64,000 nt of DNA from Solirubrobacteraceae bacterium (GTDB lineage: Bacteria > Actinomycetota > Thermoleophilia > Solirubrobacterales > Solirubrobacteraceae). The number at the start of each line of letters is the position of its first letter. Position 1 is the first letter of the stretch. The notes under the pieces were generated by a model. The model worked only from the letters and a program-made list of their open reading frames with translations. It did not search any database and was not told where the DNA came from. The stretch is from the NCBI GenBank assembly GCA_029263125.1, contig JAJCYD010000008.1, positions 38,129-102,128 on the forward strand. Reading direction: 5' to 3'. Below are positions 61,103 through 64,000 of the stretch, one piece after another. The translations under genes and the position numbers were made by a program.

Positions 61103-64000
61103 ATGCCAGTGGCCTCAGCGGCCACGTCCGTACCCACATCCGCCGACATCTCGCGAGCTGAATCGTTCACTCGCGAAGCATTCGTGCACGCCGGCGAGAC
61201 TCCCGAGGACGCGCTCGCGCCCGGCAGCGCCCGCCGCCGCGCACTCAAGGCGGCGCTGAAGGAGATCGACGCCGGGGCAACGGTCCCGACCGCGGCGTGG
61301 CGACGGCGCTACTCGTTGATGCTCGGCCTCGAGCGCGTGCTCTCCGACGACGAGCCCAAGCTCGCGGATGGCACCTCGCTGAACCCCCACCAGGTGGACG
61401 CCCTGTCGGGCACGCTGACGGCGCTGCTCGCCGAGGCCCAGCGCAACGGCGCCTCACCGGTCAGCAGCGCGGCTCCCGTGCTCGCCGTCGACGACGAGCC
61501 ACGCGACTACGAGGACGAGCCGCAGGCGGTCGTCGAGGAGGACGACGACGAGCCCGACGATGACGATGACGACGACGAGCCCGAGGACCTCTCCCCGCTG
61601 GACATCGAGATCGATCTCGGCGAGGAAGACGGCGACTCCGAGGACGACGACGGCGACTCCGACGAGGACGACGACGACGCTGCGGAGAGCACGTACGACG
61701 AGGACCAGCTCGACGAGGCTCCCGAGGATCCCAGCGCCCACAAGCGCTTCTGGTTCGAACACGCGACCGGCGCCGGCAAGACCGTCGCCGCGATGGGCTT
61801 CGTCGACGCCTCACGCACCGGCGGCATCCTGATCCTCACCCACCGGCGCAACCTCGTCGACCAGTTCCACGGCGAGCTCAAGCAACGCGGCTATGCCAAG
61901 CGCATCACGCCGGCGCTGCTGCAGGGCCAGGACAACGCCGCCGGCCCGGTGACCGTCGAGACCTACCAGTGGTTCGTGCGCAATGCCGGCAGGATCTCCG
62001 ACGCCTACTCGATCGTCATCTGCGACGAGGCCCACACCGCGCTGGGCGAGAAGACGAGCGCCTCGATCCGCTCCTGGACGGGGCCGATCTTCATCGGCAT
62101 GACGGCCACCGGCGCCCTCATCGCCCGTCACGTCACCGACCTCTTCCCGACGCAGACCTCGCGCTTCGATCTCGCGCAGGCGGCGCGCCGCGGCGTCATC
62201 TCCCCGCTGCGATGCATTCGCATCCCGCCCGGCGTCGGCGTGAAGACGATCGCCAACGTGCCCCTGCGCCGCGGCGAGGTGGACGTCGAGTTCGACCAGG
62301 ACATGCTCGCCGAGCTGCTGGATCAGGGGCCCTTCAACTTCGCGGCGGCCGACCTGTACAAGACGCGCTTCAACGGCGTGCCGGGCGTCATCTACGCCGC
62401 CGGCGTCAAGCACGCCTACAACCTCGCCGAGGCGTTTCAGGCGCAGGGCGTCAAGGCCGTCGCCGTTTCCGGCGAGACGCGCAAGCGCGACCTCGCGGAG
62501 ATCCTCGCGCGCTATGAGCGCGGCGACATCGACGTGCTCGTCAACGCGCAGCTGCTCGCCGAGGGCTGGAACTCGCCGCGAGCGACCGTCTGCATGCACC
62601 TCGCGCCGACGGCGTCCAAGCGCATATACCAGCAGCGCGTGGGCCGCGTCACCCGACGCAACCCCGGCAAGGAGGCCGGCATCGTCGTCGACTTCGTCTC
62701 CCCGGACACCAAGAACGACGACGCCGTCGTGACCCTGCACTCGCTGCTTGACCGCGACGTCTACCGCGGCGGCGCGATCGTCGTCGGACCCGTGCGCCGC
62801 GGCCGCGGGCGGCGACTGCGCGTCGAGCGCCGAGTGCTGCCGGTGACCAGCGACGAGGACCGCCGGATCGAGGTCTTCGAGCGCGAGCTGTGGCGTATCG
62901 CCGTCGAGCACCTGCCCTACGGCGAGCAGATCCAGTGGGCCGCGCTGGCGGGCGCGCGCGTCGCGCCGAGCGGCTGGCGCCGCGGCCGGGCGATGCTGCA
63001 CTTCGACCGCGAGGGCGCGATCAAGCGCACGTTCCTGCTGACCGCCGTGCAGCGCAACACCAACCCGCAGCTGCGCCTGCGCGCGCTGCAGGAGATCGCC
63101 GGCTCGCGCGACGGCGAGGCCTTCGACGCCGCGATCGACGAGATCGGCGGCTGGACGCGCGAGGAGCGCCGCGAGGGCACGAAGGTCATGCTGCTCGCGC
63201 TCGCCGAGAAGCGCATCGGCCGCCGCGACCAGGCCAACGCCTGGATCTGGCGGCTGGCGTCCTACACACGCGAGGTGCACGAGGAGTACGCCGTGCAGCG
63301 CTGGCCGGAGACCAAGCGCCTGCTCGGGCTGCTCGTCAACTCCTCCGGAGCCGCGCACGCACGCAACGCCCGCCGCCTCGTCCACGCCGCGCGCAAGCAG
63401 GACCGGCGCCTCAGCGCTGCGCTGCTGGCCGCGGCGATCGCGCATTCGCCCGAGGGCGAGGAAGTGCTGCGCGGAGCCCGCACGCGCCTGGCGCGCAAGC
63501 CGAGCGCGCTGTCGCGCGAGCTGCTGCGAAACTTCCCCAAGGCGCGCGGCCGGCGCGGCAACCGCCGCCGGCGCAAGAAGGGCGCCGGTGACGCCACCGA
63601 CGGTCATCAGCAGACCAGGCAGGGCGCCGACGCGCGCTCGGGCGACGCTGCGCGGCAGCGCACAGGCTCGCGACGGTCGCGGTCTCGCAACGGACGCGCC
63701 GCAAGGGACGCCGCGGCGGCCGCGGCGCAGGCGGGCGCCGGATCTGCCAAGCACGCCGAGCCCGCAGCGCAGGAGTCGACCAACGGCGCAGGCCCGCAGG
63801 CTGCAGAGCGCGAGCCCGGTGCCACGTCGCAGCGATCACGCAGGCGCACGCCCCCAACGCCTCCAAGCCCCGCGGACGAGGCCCGCGCCGTCGACGCGAT
63901 CGCCGGAGCTGCGGCCGCCCTGGCCGCCATGCGCGCCACCAAGGACGCTGACCAGACACCGCCGAAGCCAGCAGCCGAGGTCAAGCCGGCGCCGGCGTCG
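61103..64000 (+). CDS. SF2 DEAD/DEAH-box helicase (3' end beyond window)
   Basis: 966 codons visible, no stop. A short N-terminal domain with LNPHQVDAL (about 94-102) is followed by an acidic stretch (about 131-205) dominated by Asp and Glu. Motif I is EHATGAGKT, motif II VICDEAHTALG, motif III GMTATG, motif V VNAQLLAEGWNSP and motif VI YQQRVGRVTRR. A helical region follows and then an Arg/Lys/Gly/Ala-rich low-complexity tail that runs off the edge. The acid-then-core-then-basic layout suggests RNA or DNA remodelling with self-association; no nuclease partner is visible. Confidence 0.9.
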   Translation, partial: MPVASAATSVPTSADISRAESFTREAFVHAGETPEDALAPGSARRRALKAALKEIDAGATVPTAAWRRRYSLMLGLERVLSDDEPKLADGTSLNPHQVDALSGTLTALLAEAQRNGASPVSSAAPVLAVDDEPRDYEDEPQAVVEEDDDEPDDDDDDDEPEDLSPLDIEIDLGEEDGDSEDDDGDSDEDDDDAAESTYDEDQLDEAPEDPSAHKRFWFEHATGAGKTVAAMGFVDASRTGGILILTHRRNLVDQFHGELKQRGYAKRITPALLQGQDNAAGPVTVETYQWFVRNAGRISDAYSIVICDEAHTALGEKTSASIRSWTGPIFIGMTATGALIARHVTDLFPTQTSRFDLAQAARRGVISPLRCIRIPPGVGVKTIANVPLRRGEVDVEFDQDMLAELLDQGPFNFAAADLYKTRFNGVPGVIYAAGVKHAYNLAEAFQAQGVKAVAVSGETRKRDLAEILARYERGDIDVLVNAQLLAEGWNSPRATVCMHLAPTASKRIYQQRVGRVTRRNPGKEAGIVVDFVSPDTKNDDAVVTLHSLLDRDVYRGGAIVVGPVRRGRGRRLRVERRVLPVTSDEDRRIEVFERELWRIAVEHLPYGEQIQWAALAGARVAPSGWRRGRAMLHFDREGAIKRTFLLTAVQRNTNPQLRLRALQEIAGSRDGEAFDAAIDEIGGWTREERREGTKVMLLALAEKRIGRRDQANAWIWRLASYTREVHEEYAVQRWPETKRLLGLLVNSSGAAHARNARRLVHAARKQDRRLSAALLAAAIAHSPEGEEVLRGARTRLARKPSALSRELLRNFPKARGRRGNRRRRKKGAGDATDGHQQTRQGADARSGDAARQRTGSRRSRSRNGRAARDAAAAAAQAGAGSAKHAEPAAQESTNGAGPQAAEREPGATSQRSRRRTPPTPPSPADEARAVDAIAGAAAALAAMRATKDADQTPPKPAAEVKPAPAS

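Noticed and set aside
61811..63754. 647-codon minus-strand frame
   Set aside because: Antisense to the helicase whose SF2 motifs are all in the other strand.

Overview
High-GC actinobacterial chromosome segment. Frequent GTG starts, many ATGA/GTGA overlaps, an F420-family nitroreductase-like protein, a DnaB intein and the gene order rpsF-ssb-rpsR-rplI-dnaB-purA point to Actinobacteria. The overall flavour resembles Thermoleophilia/Solirubrobacterales, but the species cannot be named from sequence alone. Many genes start 6-8 nt after a TAnnnT-like -10 hexamer, which suggests widespread leaderless transcription.

Layout. 1-8821: a MacB/FtsX-type exporter (lipoprotein, two ATPases, large permease cut by the left edge) runs leftward, divergent from two tandem response-regulator/sensor-kinase pairs. 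9163-13791: accessory block with a secreted Cys-rich protein, two proteins sharing a GGPPW ectodomain, and two ECF-like sigma factors, each overlapping a membrane protein gene. 14027-14715: a CmtR-like metal repressor with a visible operator, plus a thioredoxin-fold protein. 14716-15875: no convincing gene, but it holds a nested palindrome. 15876-18291: ABC-2 exporter and two DUF4242 proteins. 18303-23196: SARP-type ATPase regulator, class IV aminotransferase, WecB epimerase and a hexapeptide acyltransferase.

23212-31574 is housekeeping: purA, a DnaC-like helicase loader, an antitoxin apparently fused to a toxin tail, intein-containing dnaB, a membrane protein, rplI, rpsR, ssb and rpsF. 31635-41511: Pro-rich membrane protein, PRC-barrel-like protein, trehalose-phosphate synthase, HtrA protease with a linked two-component system, an M28-like membrane protein without catalytic residues, sortase, thiL and infA. 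41551-49522: bifunctional penicillin-binding protein, PIG-V-like mannosyltransferase, HAD hydrolase, CPBP protease, L,D-transpeptidase, pyrE, F420-type protein and tRNA-Arg(CCT).

49574-55487: a decayed peptide-ABC operon (two permease stumps around an intact binding protein), nitroreductase, a third sigma/GGPPW pair and dtd with a one-base frameshift. 55497-64000: a phosphofructokinase with PPi-type active-site residues, an iron ABC transporter behind an iron-box-like palindrome, a TlpA-like thioredoxin and a large SF2 helicase cut by the right edge.

The best candidate for an undescribed system is the sigma factor/GGPPW-ectodomain module, which occurs twice and has an extra secreted GGPPW protein at one locus.
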